A stretch of 24,593 bases of DNA from a virus, in the IMG/VR virus record IMGVR_UViG_3300029910_000327, positions 1 through 24,593 of that record. One strand, given 5' to 3'. Made by a program: the position numbers and the translations under genes. The notes beneath the pieces are model-generated. The model was given only the letters and a program-made list of their open reading frames with translations. It had not been told where the DNA came from and ran no database searches. Position 1 is the stretch's first letter. Each line of letters begins with the position of its first letter. Below are positions 6,798-14,219 of the stretch, piece by piece.

Positions 6798-7256
6798 ATG
6801 GATGATTTCAATAAATTTAAGGAATTATTTGATGCTCGCTTTCTCGTAACTCCGGGTTGCTGGCTTTGGACTGGGAGCCTGACAACAGAAGGCTACGGCA
6901 GATTAAAAGTTCGTGGTAGACAATTTGGTGCTCACAGAGTTTCCTATGAGCTGCATGTAGGGCCTATACCAGCAGAGCTGATTATCCGCCATAGATGTGA
7001 CAATCCCAGGTGTGTTAATCCTGAGCACCTAATACCCGGCACTACCTTCCAGAACATGCAGGACAAGGTGGAAAGAAATAGACAGGCTAAAGGGTCTGCA
7101 AATGGGAAATCTAAGTTATCCCAGGAACAAGCTTTAGAAGCCATAAAACTGCGGAGGGATGGCTGGACTCTGCAAGCTATCGGGGATAAGTACGGAATCA
7201 CAAAACAAAGCGTGTACGCAATAATGACACGAAAAAATTGGAAACATCTGGAGTGA
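6798..7256 (+). CDS. HNH homing endonuclease (His-Me finger) with C-terminal helix-turn-helix
   Basis: ATG 6798 follows AGAGGA (6783-6788). The 152-residue product has the classical phage HNH_3 pattern: CWLWTGSLTTEGYGRL, then GAHRVSYELHVGPIP, then IRHRCDNPRCVNPEHL, containing the catalytic His and paired Cys, and the LIPGTTFQNMQD tail. Residues ~110-150 (LSQEQALEAIKLRRDGWTL..., IGDKYGITKQSVYAI) form a helix-turn-helix for target recognition. Free-standing homing endonucleases often sit beside the polymerase gene, as here, and cut related phages lacking the insertion. Seven bases separate it from the polymerase gene. Confidence 0.92.
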   Translation: MDDFNKFKELFDARFLVTPGCWLWTGSLTTEGYGRLKVRGRQFGAHRVSYELHVGPIPAELIIRHRCDNPRCVNPEHLIPGTTFQNMQDKVERNRQAKGSANGKSKLSQEQALEAIKLRRDGWTLQAIGDKYGITKQSVYAIMTRKNWKHLE

Positions 7257-7263
7257 ATTTCTA

Positions 7264-9675
7264 ATGGCTCAAATGACAGTAAAAGCTTCTGGACCGCGTA
7301 ATGCCTCTATAATGATTGTCGGAGATTACGCACATGAAATGTGTTTACGTAGAGGAGAACCTTTCATCGGTGGTGGGGGCTTTGAGTTAAGTAAGATGCT
7401 GAGTGATGTCGGTATTCGTCGTGATGATTGTTATTTAACCTTAGTGTTGAAATCTCGCTCCTACCCGAACGAACTCAACATCATCGACAAAAAGAAAGAC
7501 CGTCAGCCAAATCACGTGTTCTTCCAAGGGCACTACATCACGCAGAAGCTCTATGACGCGTGCATGCAACTCCGGGAGGAGGTGGAGCTAGTCAAGCCTA
7601 ATGTTATCTGCACGGTCGGGGATTTGGCTCTATTCGCTCTCACAGGGGTTACCTCTTCCTTCAACTACCGCTCTTCCATCATGGATAGCGTGCTCACGCC
7701 GGGGTATAAGGTCATTCCGACTCTGCGCAGCGATATCATCCATACGCAATATGCACGCCGTCCGTGGATGCTGCACGATTTGAAAAGAGTTAAAACCAAC
7801 TCGCTGACTCCGGGGCTTTTTCACCGGGATTACAAATTGTTAATCGCGGTTGATAACTCCCCTCAGTGGTTTGAAACTATAGCTACACGACTCAAACTCC
7901 TGCGCAGGCAATTAGAGCTAGGCTATAACGGCCCAAAAACTCCCCTTGCGTGCGACATTGAAACACGCGGTGGTCACATCACTTGTATTTCATTCGCATG
8001 GTCGGCAACTGAAGGTCTGTGTGTGCAGCTCTGCCCTCTCCGCAACCCCGAAGGATTCTGGACTGCCGAACAGGAAGCGGAACTTGTTCGGCTGATGTGC
8101 GCAATTCTCACCCACCCCAACGTTCTCCTGGTCGGGCAGAACTTCAATTACGACCTCCAGTACATCTTCCGCCATTGGGGTATCCTCCCGACGAATGTAG
8201 CTGACACAATGCTCATGCAGCATTCCGCGTTCAGCAACCTCCCGAAGAACCTCGGCTTCCTTTCCTCTATGTATTGCGAAGATCACCTCTACTGGAAGGA
8301 TGACCGAACTGACTGGAAGGAAGGGGAAGACGGAGAGGACGAAATGAAATATTGGGAGTATTGCGCTACCGATTCCTGCCGTACCCTTGCTGTCTACCAC
8401 ACCCTCAAATCCGTGCTCAAGGCCATGAACCTGGAAAAGGTCAACGAATTCCAGCAACGCTTGCGCCCGAAGGTTCTCAAGTCAATGATTCGCGGAGTGC
8501 GGGTCGATCAACAAAAACGCTCTGATCTATCACTCACTCTCATGCGAGAGGTGGAATCCCGGAAACATTGGATGAGAGAGGTGATTGGGTATGAAATCAA
8601 CTACCGCTCACCCATGCAAATGCAGGATTTCTTCTATCGGCAGATGGGATTAAAACCAATCATCAACCGAGCAACCGGAGGCATCACCACCAATGACGCA
8701 GCCCTTCAATCCCTGGGGGCTAAAGAGCCCATCCTCTGGCCGGTTATTAGAAAGATATCTGAACTCCGCTCTCTCGGGGTCTTCCATTCCACTTTCGTTC
8801 TGGCTCCCCTCGACAACGATCGCAGAATGCGTTGCTCCTTCAACATTGCCGGTACGGAAACCTATCGCTTTTCATCCAGCAAGAACGCCTTTGGCAGTGG
8901 AATGAACATGCAGAACATCCCCAAGGGCGGAGAAACTGAAGACGCGGGGCTAGACCTTCCCAACATCCGAAATATTTTCATCCCGGATGAGGGGCAGACC
9001 TTTTTCGATATCGATCTCGATAGTGCTGATCTCCGAATCGTCACCTGGGAATCCGGTTGCGAGTGGATGAAAGAGAATTTCAAAGCTCGCCGTAAGCCCT
9101 ATGTGGAAGTGATGAAGGAATACTACCATGACCAAACTATGTCGAAAAATTCGCATCCGCGCGAGTATGCGATGTTCAAGTCTCTGTGCCATGGCACGAA
9201 TTATCTCGGAACAGCGGAGGGAATCGCACCTCGTATTGGGCTCAACGTACATGAAACTGATCGGATTCAAAAGTGGTACTTTGGCCTTTGTCCGGAAATT
9301 GCCCAATGGCAGAATGATATTAAAAAACAAGTGTCTGGTCGTAGATACGTGGAGAACGCATTCGGCTACAGAAATTACTTTTTCGACAAGATCGAAGGGA
9401 CCATTTTTAATCAAGCCATTGCATGGATACCGCAGAGTTCTGTTGCGTGCCTGATTAACAGGGCATACGTGGCAATTGACGACCTGCACGGGGATTGGAT
9501 ACAGATTCTTTTGCAGGTGCATGACTCCCTGGCAGGTACGTTTCCTAGCAGCAGAAAGGAGGAGGCATTGAAACTAATTCGGGAAGCAGCTTCTATAGCA
9601 ATACCGTATGAGGACCCACTCTACATTCCTGTAGGTGTGGTTTCCAGTGAAAAATCGTGGGGAGAATGTGGATGA
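7264..9675 (+). CDS. UDG-like / 3'-5' exonuclease / family A DNA polymerase fusion
   Basis: The 803-residue phage replicase starts at ATG 7264 with GGAG at 7250-7253. Residues ~14-185 resemble family 4 uracil-DNA glycosylases (IMIVGDYAHE, GEPFIGGGGFELSKMLSD, VICTVGDLALFALTG), but the GExPG catalytic motif is altered, so glycosylase activity is doubtful. Residues 185-198 are encoded by palindromic element copy 3. The exonuclease has CDIETRGG (Asp231, Glu233), GQNFNYDLQ (Asp297) and YCATD (Tyr366, Asp370), all catalytic residues present. The polymerase has motif A DLDSADLR (Asp584; Asp589 in place of the usual Glu), motif B K639-x3-H643-G-x2-Y647, and motif C QVHDS (Asp754). His643 replaces the usual Phe/Tyr/Leu that contacts incoming nucleotides. 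The UDG-like N-terminus recalls SPO1-type polymerases. Confidence 0.93.
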   Translation: MAQMTVKASGPRNASIMIVGDYAHEMCLRRGEPFIGGGGFELSKMLSDVGIRRDDCYLTLVLKSRSYPNELNIIDKKKDRQPNHVFFQGHYITQKLYDACMQLREEVELVKPNVICTVGDLALFALTGVTSSFNYRSSIMDSVLTPGYKVIPTLRSDIIHTQYARRPWMLHDLKRVKTNSLTPGLFHRDYKLLIAVDNSPQWFETIATRLKLLRRQLELGYNGPKTPLACDIETRGGHITCISFAWSATEGLCVQLCPLRNPEGFWTAEQEAELVRLMCAILTHPNVLLVGQNFNYDLQYIFRHWGILPTNVADTMLMQHSAFSNLPKNLGFLSSMYCEDHLYWKDDRTDWKEGEDGEDEMKYWEYCATDSCRTLAVYHTLKSVLKAMNLEKVNEFQQRLRPKVLKSMIRGVRVDQQKRSDLSLTLMREVESRKHWMREVIGYEINYRSPMQMQDFFYRQMGLKPIINRATGGITTNDAALQSLGAKEPILWPVIRKISELRSLGVFHSTFVLAPLDNDRRMRCSFNIAGTETYRFSSSKNAFGSGMNMQNIPKGGETEDAGLDLPNIRNIFIPDEGQTFFDIDLDSADLRIVTWESGCEWMKENFKARRKPYVEVMKEYYHDQTMSKNSHPREYAMFKSLCHGTNYLGTAEGIAPRIGLNVHETDRIQKWYFGLCPEIAQWQNDIKKQVSGRRYVENAFGYRNYFFDKIEGTIFNQAIAWIPQSSVACLINRAYVAIDDLHGDWIQILLQVHDSLAGTFPSSRKEEALKLIREAASIAIPYEDPLYIPVGVVSSEKSWGECG
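7818..7857 (+). repeat. Dispersed palindromic element, copy 3, translated in frame inside the polymerase gene
   Basis: The left half is TTTTCACCGGGATTAC and the right half TTAATCGCGGTTGATAAC (types GGG and GCG). It adds about 14 residues (HRDYKLLIAVDN and flanks) at the boundary between the UDG-like and exonuclease domains, without breaking the frame. It is the only copy inside a coding region. Confidence 0.85.
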
Positions 9676-9863
9676 CAGCACTGGGATTAGGGGCAGCCTT
9701 CCTGCTCTATGCGATTTGCAGTTGGATCCATGAAATGATCCTGACTGCTCGCATGCGCAAGGGTCTCAAATACATTGAGATAGGTATCACTAAATACTAT
9801 GAAGACCTTTACAAGGAGTATAATGAAGATTATCTGGGAAAGCGGCCTCGAAAGGAACTATAA
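9672..9863 (+). CDS. Small single-pass membrane protein, 63 residues
   Basis: ATG 9672 overlaps the polymerase stop as ATGA, with GGGGAGAA about six bases upstream; in-frame GTG 9657 and ATG 9666 sit on or too close to that site. Residues ~4-20 (LGLGAAFLLYAICSWI) form a probable membrane helix. The rest is charged and aromatic (KYYEDLYKEYNEDYLGKR), likely cytoplasmic. Translational coupling to the polymerase could suggest a membrane link of replication, but there is no direct evidence. The 3' end overlaps the next gene by 41 bases. Confidence 0.65.
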   Translation: MTALGLGAAFLLYAICSWIHEMILTARMRKGLKYIEIGITKYYEDLYKEYNEDYLGKRPRKEL

Positions 9864-10014
9864 CGTAGGGGCTTTACTTGTGGGGCTCCGGCATAGAGCG
9901 CAAAGACCAGCCTATGTGACTTTAGAACGGAGTGAATTGCTGGTCTTACTTACAGATGAAGGAAGATTATGGGCCTGTAAAACACTTATACCCGCACTTA
10001 AGGAACCAACATGA
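9823..10014 (+). CDS. Hypothetical protein, 63 residues
   Basis: ATG 9823 is chosen for the AAGGAG at 9813-9818; ATG 9799 in the same frame has none. The product MKIIWESGLERNYNV... has alternating hydrophobic strands (ALLVGL, ELLVLLTDEG, LWACKTLIP), suggesting a small beta-rich domain. It lies within a chain of overlapping small genes at the end of the early operon and overlaps the next gene by four bases (ATGA). No function recognised. Confidence 0.6.
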   Translation: MKIIWESGLERNYNVGALLVGLRHRAQRPAYVTLERSELLVLLTDEGRLWACKTLIPALKEPT

Positions 10015-10256
10015 AAATCATTCAACTACTAGCAGCAATCGATGGGGAATCGCCAGGGACAATCGGCAGCCAGATCTACGGCTTGGGGGATGATGGGGTG
10101 GTGTATGAGTTGGAAAGCGCCCGACCGGTGAGAACACTCGGCCCTACCTACGCTGGAGGCCCAAAACGATACTTTGATGGGGCTACCGGAGGTTGGAAAT
10201 TAATCTGCCAATCTCACGAACGCTCCGAGGTAATCCTCAATCCTGACCGTCCATAA
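10011..10256 (+). CDS. Hypothetical protein, 81 residues, last rightward gene
   Basis: ATG 10011 overlaps the previous stop (ATGA) and follows AAGGAACC. The sequence MKIIQLLAAIDGESPG... with GLGDDGVVYELESA and GGWKLICQSH looks like a small beta-rich protein of the kind that displays repeated 'GLGDDG-VY-L' strands, but no family can be named. It ends six bases before the bidirectional terminator that separates early and late transcription. Confidence 0.65.
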   Translation: MKIIQLLAAIDGESPGTIGSQIYGLGDDGVVYELESARPVRTLGPTYAGGPKRYFDGATGGWKLICQSHERSEVILNPDRP

Positions 10257-10284
10257 GAAAAGGGCTCCAGTTTCGGAGCCCCTA
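10257..10284. terminator. Bidirectional terminator between converging early and late operons
   Basis: GGGCTCC (10262-10268) and GGAGCCC (10275-10281) form a perfect seven-base-pair stem with a six-base loop. On the leftward strand the hairpin is followed by TTTTCTTA, a good U-tract for ending the late transcript. On the rightward strand the tail is CTAGTTTCT, weaker. Its position between two convergent stop codons fits both roles. Confidence 0.85.
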
Positions 10285-10285
10285 G

Positions 10286-10326
10286 TTTCTCACCGCTATT
10301 ACTTTTCATTAATCCCGGGTAATTAC
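10286..10326 (-). repeat. Dispersed palindromic element, copy 4
   Basis: On the plus strand it reads TTTCTCACCGCTATTAC and then TTAATCCCGGGTAATTAC (types GCT and GGG). On the minus strand the stop codon TAA of the papain-fold gene (10323-10325) lies inside its outer arm. It sits directly beside the bidirectional terminator. Confidence 0.85.
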
Positions 10327-10796
10327 ACCTTCCACACTGCCGAAATCATCAACCTCAAATCATCCGGGTCGATCTTATTCGGCGGCACGGTCAGCTCTTT
10401 CAGCAATCCAGCAGCTTGTAATCCCGCTGTCACCAGCTGACTACAAAACCAATTCCCTTCCGTCGTCCATTCAGTCGAAAAGAAGAAAGCAATGATCCCG
10501 AGTCGGTTGTAGCTCTTGCCAAGTTGCTTCGACATGAACGCATAGAAGAGTTGCTGCTGGTGATCGGAGCAATGAATAGTTACTTGCTCCACCGGCTCTT
10601 TCTTCGTGTAGCCATAAGGCCGTATCCGTACCCCAGACTTGATATTCTTTCCCAACTGATCTGCTCGGGCCCCCAGCAGATTCCCCGAATCTGGCAGGAC
10701 ACAATCAACATGAGAGAACTTGCCATGACCGAACCACTTGATCAAAGCCGCCCCTACCCCATTCCCCTCAACAAATTGCAAAGTGATTGTGCCCAT
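10323..10796 (-). CDS. Permuted papain-fold hydrolase (NlpC/P60, YiiX-like)
   Basis: The 157-residue protein has the circularly permuted order of YiiX/poxvirus G6-type enzymes: GHGKFSHVDCVLP with His29 near the N-terminus and NWFCSQLVTAGL with the probable nucleophile Cys118 near the C-terminus. Such enzymes cleave peptide, amide or thioester bonds. In late phage regions they may act on peptidoglycan cross-links or host lipids. Hydrophobic IIAFFF (101-106) lies just before the Cys loop. It is the last late gene, after the lysis cassette, suggesting a lysis or cell-wall role, but no substrate can be read from the sequence. The ribosome site (AAGAG) is modest. Confidence 0.75.
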   Translation of the reverse strand: MGTITLQFVEGNGVGAALIKWFGHGKFSHVDCVLPDSGNLLGARADQLGKNIKSGVRIRPYGYTKKEPVEQVTIHCSDHQQQLFYAFMSKQLGKSYNRLGIIAFFFSTEWTTEGNWFCSQLVTAGLQAAGLLKELTVPPNKIDPDDLRLMISAVWKV

Positions 10797-10805
10797 TGCC
10801 AGCTC

Positions 10806-11135
10806 TTAGGAGTGCGTTACGATGGTGTTGGCGATTTCAGCCCCGACTGATGCCGGAGTAGCTGCCGAGACTGCGGTGAGCTTGGCCGACAGGGTAGCGA
10901 GAACTGCACTGACCAGCTGAGCTGCTGCCGGGACAGCCGCGTTCTCAATTGCCGGGAGGGTTGCTATCAGGTTGGCAACAAACGCCGTTCCCTTAACCGT
11001 GGCCGAAGCCGGATTCACCCACTCCTGCGGATTCGCTTCGATATCAGCCAGCGTGCTATTCACCAGCGTCAACACCGGGGGAAACACTTCCGATGCTGTG
11101 AGGGATGCCAGATCTGCGAAGATATTACTGCTCAT
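10806..11135 (-). CDS. Hypothetical Ala/Val-rich protein, 109 residues
   Basis: ATG at 11135 follows TTGGAG on the minus strand. The frame is open further upstream to 11393, but that extension overlaps the membrane protein gene and lacks a ribosome site. The product begins MSSNIFADLASLTASEVFP and is rich in Ala, Val and Thr with amphipathic helices, including a centre NPQEWVNPASATVKG. Proteins of this appearance often accompany phage lysis genes, but no function is established. It lies 31 bases after the 81-residue membrane protein and 9 bases before the papain-fold gene. Confidence 0.7.
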   Translation of the reverse strand: MSSNIFADLASLTASEVFPPVLTLVNSTLADIEANPQEWVNPASATVKGTAFVANLIATLPAIENAAVPAAAQLVSAVLATLSAKLTAVSAATPASVGAEIANTIVTHS

Positions 11136-11166
11136 AGTTGTTACTCCAATTTGCGGCTCTGCCGCG

Positions 11167-11412
11167 TCAGGGTTGTTGAAAGGGTTGAGCCGTTCCTGGC
11201 CCCTCCCCGTTTGTTGCACCGCCGGTTGCAAGGTTGGCACCTTGATTTGCTGCTTGGGTGTGCCAGCAGTAGAGCCCGAAGGCTCCGAGGGCACCTTTGA
11301 TACAGCCGATAAGATCGTCGGCACCTTTGACTTGACACCAGACCAAAGCTGTCCAAAGCGCGACGAGAGCTGCTGCTGCAATCCATTGAACATAGATGAG
11401 GCCCTTATTCAT
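11167..11412 (-). CDS. Small membrane protein of the lysis cassette, 81 residues
   Basis: ATG 11412 follows AAGGAG at a good distance and overlaps the end of the endolysin gene by eight bases. The sequence has a probable membrane helix at ~8-26 (VQWIAAAALVALWTALVW), a second hydrophobic segment at ~36-50 (IGCIKGALGAFGLYCW), and a Gly/Asn/Ala-rich polar tail. Position after holin and endolysin suggests a second holin, an antiholin or a spanin-like function. No lipobox is visible, so an Rz1-type lipoprotein is unlikely. Exact role uncertain. Confidence 0.7.
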   Translation of the reverse strand: MNKGLIYVQWIAAAALVALWTALVWCQVKGADDLIGCIKGALGAFGLYCWHTQAANQGANLATGGATNGEGPGTAQPFQQP

Positions 11413-11881
11413 GAAGTGCTCCTTGTTCCAGGTTCGTGGCCATCCGATTCATACGGCCATTCGCATATTGTGGCTGCTTTAACGAGGCAAGATAACGCAG
11501 ACGTTTGGCGTTGAAGCGAGCGACGACTTCCCAGGGATTTGCGAATCCAATTACATCAGCCAGATCCTGCCCGAGTTGCTTACTGCCGATGATTTCCTGA
11601 AGCCATTGGATAGGATGGCCTCCGTTGTAGGCGGTGTCGAGGATTTGAAATGCAATCGGGGTTGGGTAGAGTTCGCAGCCAAATGGCACCCAGTATTCCT
11701 GCTCTGCTATTGCCATTGCCATAGCCTCCGGCAATTCCTGCATGGCCCCCCGATAACCCCATTTATAGGCTACCCGAGCCGTGACGCCATAACGAGTCTG
11801 TCCACCATTATCCACTGTATAGCCGCCCTCATTAATTTCGAGCAGCTTCCAGCACGCTTGAAACTTAGCTGTCGTCATCAT
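11405..11881 (-). CDS. Endolysin, GH108-type N-acetylmuramidase
   Basis: The 158-residue enzyme begins at ATG 11881 (ATG 11878 equally possible) after AAGGAG. It carries EINEGGYTVDNGGQTRYGV, matching the E-G-G-Y...T-x-Y-G signature of the glycoside hydrolase 108 (ZliS) family, with Glu18 as the expected catalytic acid. Further family features are EYWVPFGCELYP and AFQILDTAYNGG, then QEIIG and PWEVVARFNAKRLRYL of the C-terminal half. It hydrolyses the glycan strands of peptidoglycan at the end of infection. No signal peptide is seen, so release should depend on the holin encoded directly upstream (17-base overlap). Confidence 0.9.
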   Translation of the reverse strand: MMTTAKFQACWKLLEINEGGYTVDNGGQTRYGVTARVAYKWGYRGAMQELPEAMAMAIAEQEYWVPFGCELYPTPIAFQILDTAYNGGHPIQWLQEIIGSKQLGQDLADVIGFANPWEVVARFNAKRLRYLASLKQPQYANGRMNRMATNLEQGALHE

Positions 11882-12125
11882 GCAGCTCCTTCCCTAATTT
11901 CCTTCTACGCACGCGGTCCCGATACTGCTTCTCCTCCCTCCGTTTCAACTCCGAAGAGAAGACCTTATCCCGGAGCAGGACCACCACCTGCAGAATGGTA
12001 TAGACCAAGGTGACTGCTACCAGCCACTCAGCCAGTCCATAGCCTAAAAAATGCATCCCCACCATCGATACTGGCGGCGCTGCCTTTATAGCACTAGCGA
12101 CAACATCCTTGGTAGTGTCATCCAT
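11865..12125 (-). CDS. Holin
   Basis: ATG 12125 is preferred because AGGGA lies nine bases upstream; ATG 12134 in the same frame touches that site. The 86-residue protein has a short N-terminus (MDDTTKDVVASAIKAAPP), a hydrophobic region from ~18 to 50 that includes GYGLAEWLVAVTLVYTILQV, and a strongly charged C-terminal tail (KRREEKQYRDRVRRRK...). This is the usual layout of small phage holins with one or two membrane segments. It permeabilises the inner membrane so that the overlapping downstream GH108 endolysin can reach the cell wall. Palindromic element copy 5 lies just upstream. Confidence 0.8.
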   Translation of the reverse strand: MDDTTKDVVASAIKAAPPVSMVGMHFLGYGLAEWLVAVTLVYTILQVVVLLRDKVFSSELKRREEKQYRDRVRRRKLGKELHDDDS

Positions 12126-12148
12126 TATCGACATCCCTGAATTCCCCC

Positions 12149-12191
12149 GTAATTAACCGCTATTACTTTTTGTTAATGTATGTCGAAAACC
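12149..12191 (-). repeat. Dispersed palindromic element, copy 5
   Basis: On the plus strand it has AATTAACCGCTATTAC, a T-rich centre, then GTTAATGTATGTCGAAAACC (types GCT and ATAC). The right-hand 20 bases are identical to copy 6 at 16125-16144. It fills the gap between the 133-residue fibre gene and the holin. Confidence 0.85.
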
Positions 12192-12198
12192 ACATCTA

Positions 12199-12600
12199 TC
12201 AGTTTGCGCCAGAAATCCCTACACACGCCGAAAAAGTATCGATGAAGGCAGCTGCAGTATTTTGCACCTGAATCGTCACGCTCTGATTCGTTTCTGCTGA
12301 CCAAGAGGTGAATCCAGGCACATTAGACTGAATCTGGTAAGAGTTTTGAACATTAACCAGAGCAGCCCCATAAGTTACCACATAAGTCCCTGCCCCTGTC
12401 CTGACAACTGAAGCTATATTCTGGGATTGGGAAATAGTAACCACGCCAGCCACTGCGGAAAATCGCACCCAAGCAGCGGGAATATCCGCTGCTACTCTTG
12501 GTAGCCCCAAGGCACTGTAAATACCCTTGTTAATATCATTCAGCCACGCGCTGACAATCGGCGTGTTCTGATTGTAATCCTGGTATATTGTACTAGCCAT
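12199..12600 (-). CDS. Tail fibre/spike-associated protein, 133 residues
   Basis: ATG 12600 follows AGAGG. The N-terminus, NTPIVSAWLNDINKGIYSALG, matches the 'WLND(V/I)N' module that opens many podovirus fibres and depolymerase spikes. The remaining ~90 residues are Val/Ser/Thr-rich beta strands (VVTISQSQNIAS, TYVVTYGAALVN, SVTIQVQNTAAAF), consistent with a small trimeric receptor-binding or fibre-tip domain. It lies nine bases after the large spike gene, so it probably forms part of the same adsorption apparatus. The length is short for a complete fibre. Confidence 0.75.
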   Translation of the reverse strand: MASTIYQDYNQNTPIVSAWLNDINKGIYSALGLPRVAADIPAAWVRFSAVAGVVTISQSQNIASVVRTGAGTYVVTYGAALVNVQNSYQIQSNVPGFTSWSAETNQSVTIQVQNTAAAFIDTFSACVGISGAN

Positions 12601-12608
12601 AGCAGCCT

Positions 12609-14219
12609 CTAATTGTTATTAGCAAAAATACCCGTGGTGTAAGTCGGATTGGAATAGGACCAGCCAACAGCGGTATTCCCTGTAATATTATGGAAATTAT
12701 CTGACTGTACAGCAATAAAGATCCCAGCTCCCGTTCCCTTATCATCCATACGATTTGCGCTGGCAGTTAATCGGCTTCCTGTCAGAGCATACACCGTCGG
12801 TTGTGTGTAAGCTACGTTTGCAGTTCTCTGAAAATGATTTCCAATTAACTGCACAACTGTCCCTGTGTTTGCTATCACATAAGCAAAATCTAGAGCATTA
12901 GCAGAAAAATAACTTCCAGTTACAATTACTTGTCCTTGTACAATGTCAAAAGCATTCAGTGGGATTGCATTAGCGAGAAACACACAATTCGTAAAGAAAG
13001 TCTGTGCCCCCGCCTGCTCTTGCAAATACCAACCAGTAGCTGTCGTAGCTACCGTAAAATAACAGGCAACAAACTGAATTTCCCCTGCACCATTATTAAC
13101 TATATTAGAGTTAGTATCAAAGTCACATCCGACAAAGCTGCCAAAGGTAGACCCCCCCAAAGAGGGCTCCGAACCCACATAGAGATTGACCGCAGTTCCT
13201 GCAAAAAATAATGAATCTGTAACTACTAGATCATCCATTCGACCGGAATTCAGCCCGATAGTGCCGGTACTGTTGAATATAGTGAGTAGGTTAGTTGTCA
13301 GCCCAAAAGGCCAGTTATGAATCTTATCCAGCCGAACTGTATCCACTGAACCATCAATCCAAATAGCGGCAGTGAATGCGGAAATATCTAGTTCATCAAT
13401 TACAGCTCCTCCGCAGTTCAACCGCATGTCAATACCGACCATGGCGGCGACAATCTTCAGCCTGTGAATTTTAAACCGAGGAGTAGACTGAGCGTAGACA
13501 GCTGGGGGGTACGCAGTTAAACTTGCGCGAGAGGTTGTATTAGGCTGCACAAAAGAAATTTGAAAATTATCTAGTTGTGGTCCTGGCTCACCAGTAGCGA
13601 AAACAATTACACCCAAAGCTGACAAGTTAAAGGAAGCCTGAACCAATAAAATAGTACTGTTCGGCCCATCGCCATAAAGAGACTGCCCTAGGGTAGAAAT
13701 GGTCAGTGCGTTGGAAACAACACATGTCCCTGTAGCTATGTGTACGCGTTTTCCGGTGTTTAAAGCGGCTTGTATGGCAGCTGTATCATCATGACTTCCA
13801 TTACACAAGGCACCAAAATCTGCTGCATCTACAGTTTGCTGTAACTTGCTAGTAACAGATTCGGCAACACTTCCAGTAGCCCCCTGCAAATATTGAAGAT
13901 TGCTTGTTGCAGCTGTAGCTGTCGTAGCATTGGTTCCCCCATTTGAAATGCCTAAGGGAAATGTCGGGAGAATCGATGTCGGGGCTACCCAAGTTGGGGG
14001 AGAAGCCCCATTAGCTTGCAAAATGAATCCAGAAGCCCCAGGGGCTACTGAACTAGCCGGACTCCCCCCAACCAACAATCCATTAGAAGTCAGGGCAGGG
14101 GTATTGATTGCCCCATTAAAGGTAGCCGCTCCATTAACCTGAAGATTATTAACTGGGAAGGTCTGGGCTACGGCGACTTGCCCAACCAGGAGCAACAGAC
14201 AAAAGAATAGTTTTTTCAT
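12609..14219 (-). CDS. Tailspike/fibre-like beta-helix protein with N-terminal signal peptide
   Basis: The 536-residue protein starts at ATG 14219 (GGAG seven bases upstream; ATGA overlap with the previous gene). Residues 1-19, KK followed by FFCLLLLVGQVAVAQ, form a clear Sec signal peptide with AVA-Q cleavage. Residues ~20-125 are Gly/Ala/Thr-rich fibre-like sequence. From ~130, DAADFGALCNGSHDDTAAIQ begins a pectate-lyase-like right-handed beta-helix, as in tailspikes that bind or cleave surface polysaccharide, and repeated strands run to the end. A signal peptide on a virion spike is unexpected, because virions assemble in the cytoplasm. It may be removed, retained as an anchor, or mean that the protein acts outside the virion. 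Confidence 0.82.
   Translation of the reverse strand: MKKLFFCLLLLVGQVAVAQTFPVNNLQVNGAATFNGAINTPALTSNGLLVGGSPASSVAPGASGFILQANGASPPTWVAPTSILPTFPLGISNGGTNATTATAATSNLQYLQGATGSVAESVTSKLQQTVDAADFGALCNGSHDDTAAIQAALNTGKRVHIATGTCVVSNALTISTLGQSLYGDGPNSTILLVQASFNLSALGVIVFATGEPGPQLDNFQISFVQPNTTSRASLTAYPPAVYAQSTPRFKIHRLKIVAAMVGIDMRLNCGGAVIDELDISAFTAAIWIDGSVDTVRLDKIHNWPFGLTTNLLTIFNSTGTIGLNSGRMDDLVVTDSLFFAGTAVNLYVGSEPSLGGSTFGSFVGCDFDTNSNIVNNGAGEIQFVACYFTVATTATGWYLQEQAGAQTFFTNCVFLANAIPLNAFDIVQGQVIVTGSYFSANALDFAYVIANTGTVVQLIGNHFQRTANVAYTQPTVYALTGSRLTASANRMDDKGTGAGIFIAVQSDNFHNITGNTAVGWSYSNPTYTTGIFANNN

Noticed and set aside
7264-9675. An intein or intron inside the polymerase gene
   Set aside because: All exonuclease and polymerase motifs follow in normal spacing in one frame. 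The only extra piece is the ~14-residue palindromic element.
10972-11514. A 180-codon open frame on the plus strand
   Set aside because: It overlaps the small lysis-region genes on the opposite strand, which have ribosome sites and recognisable features; the frame lacks both.
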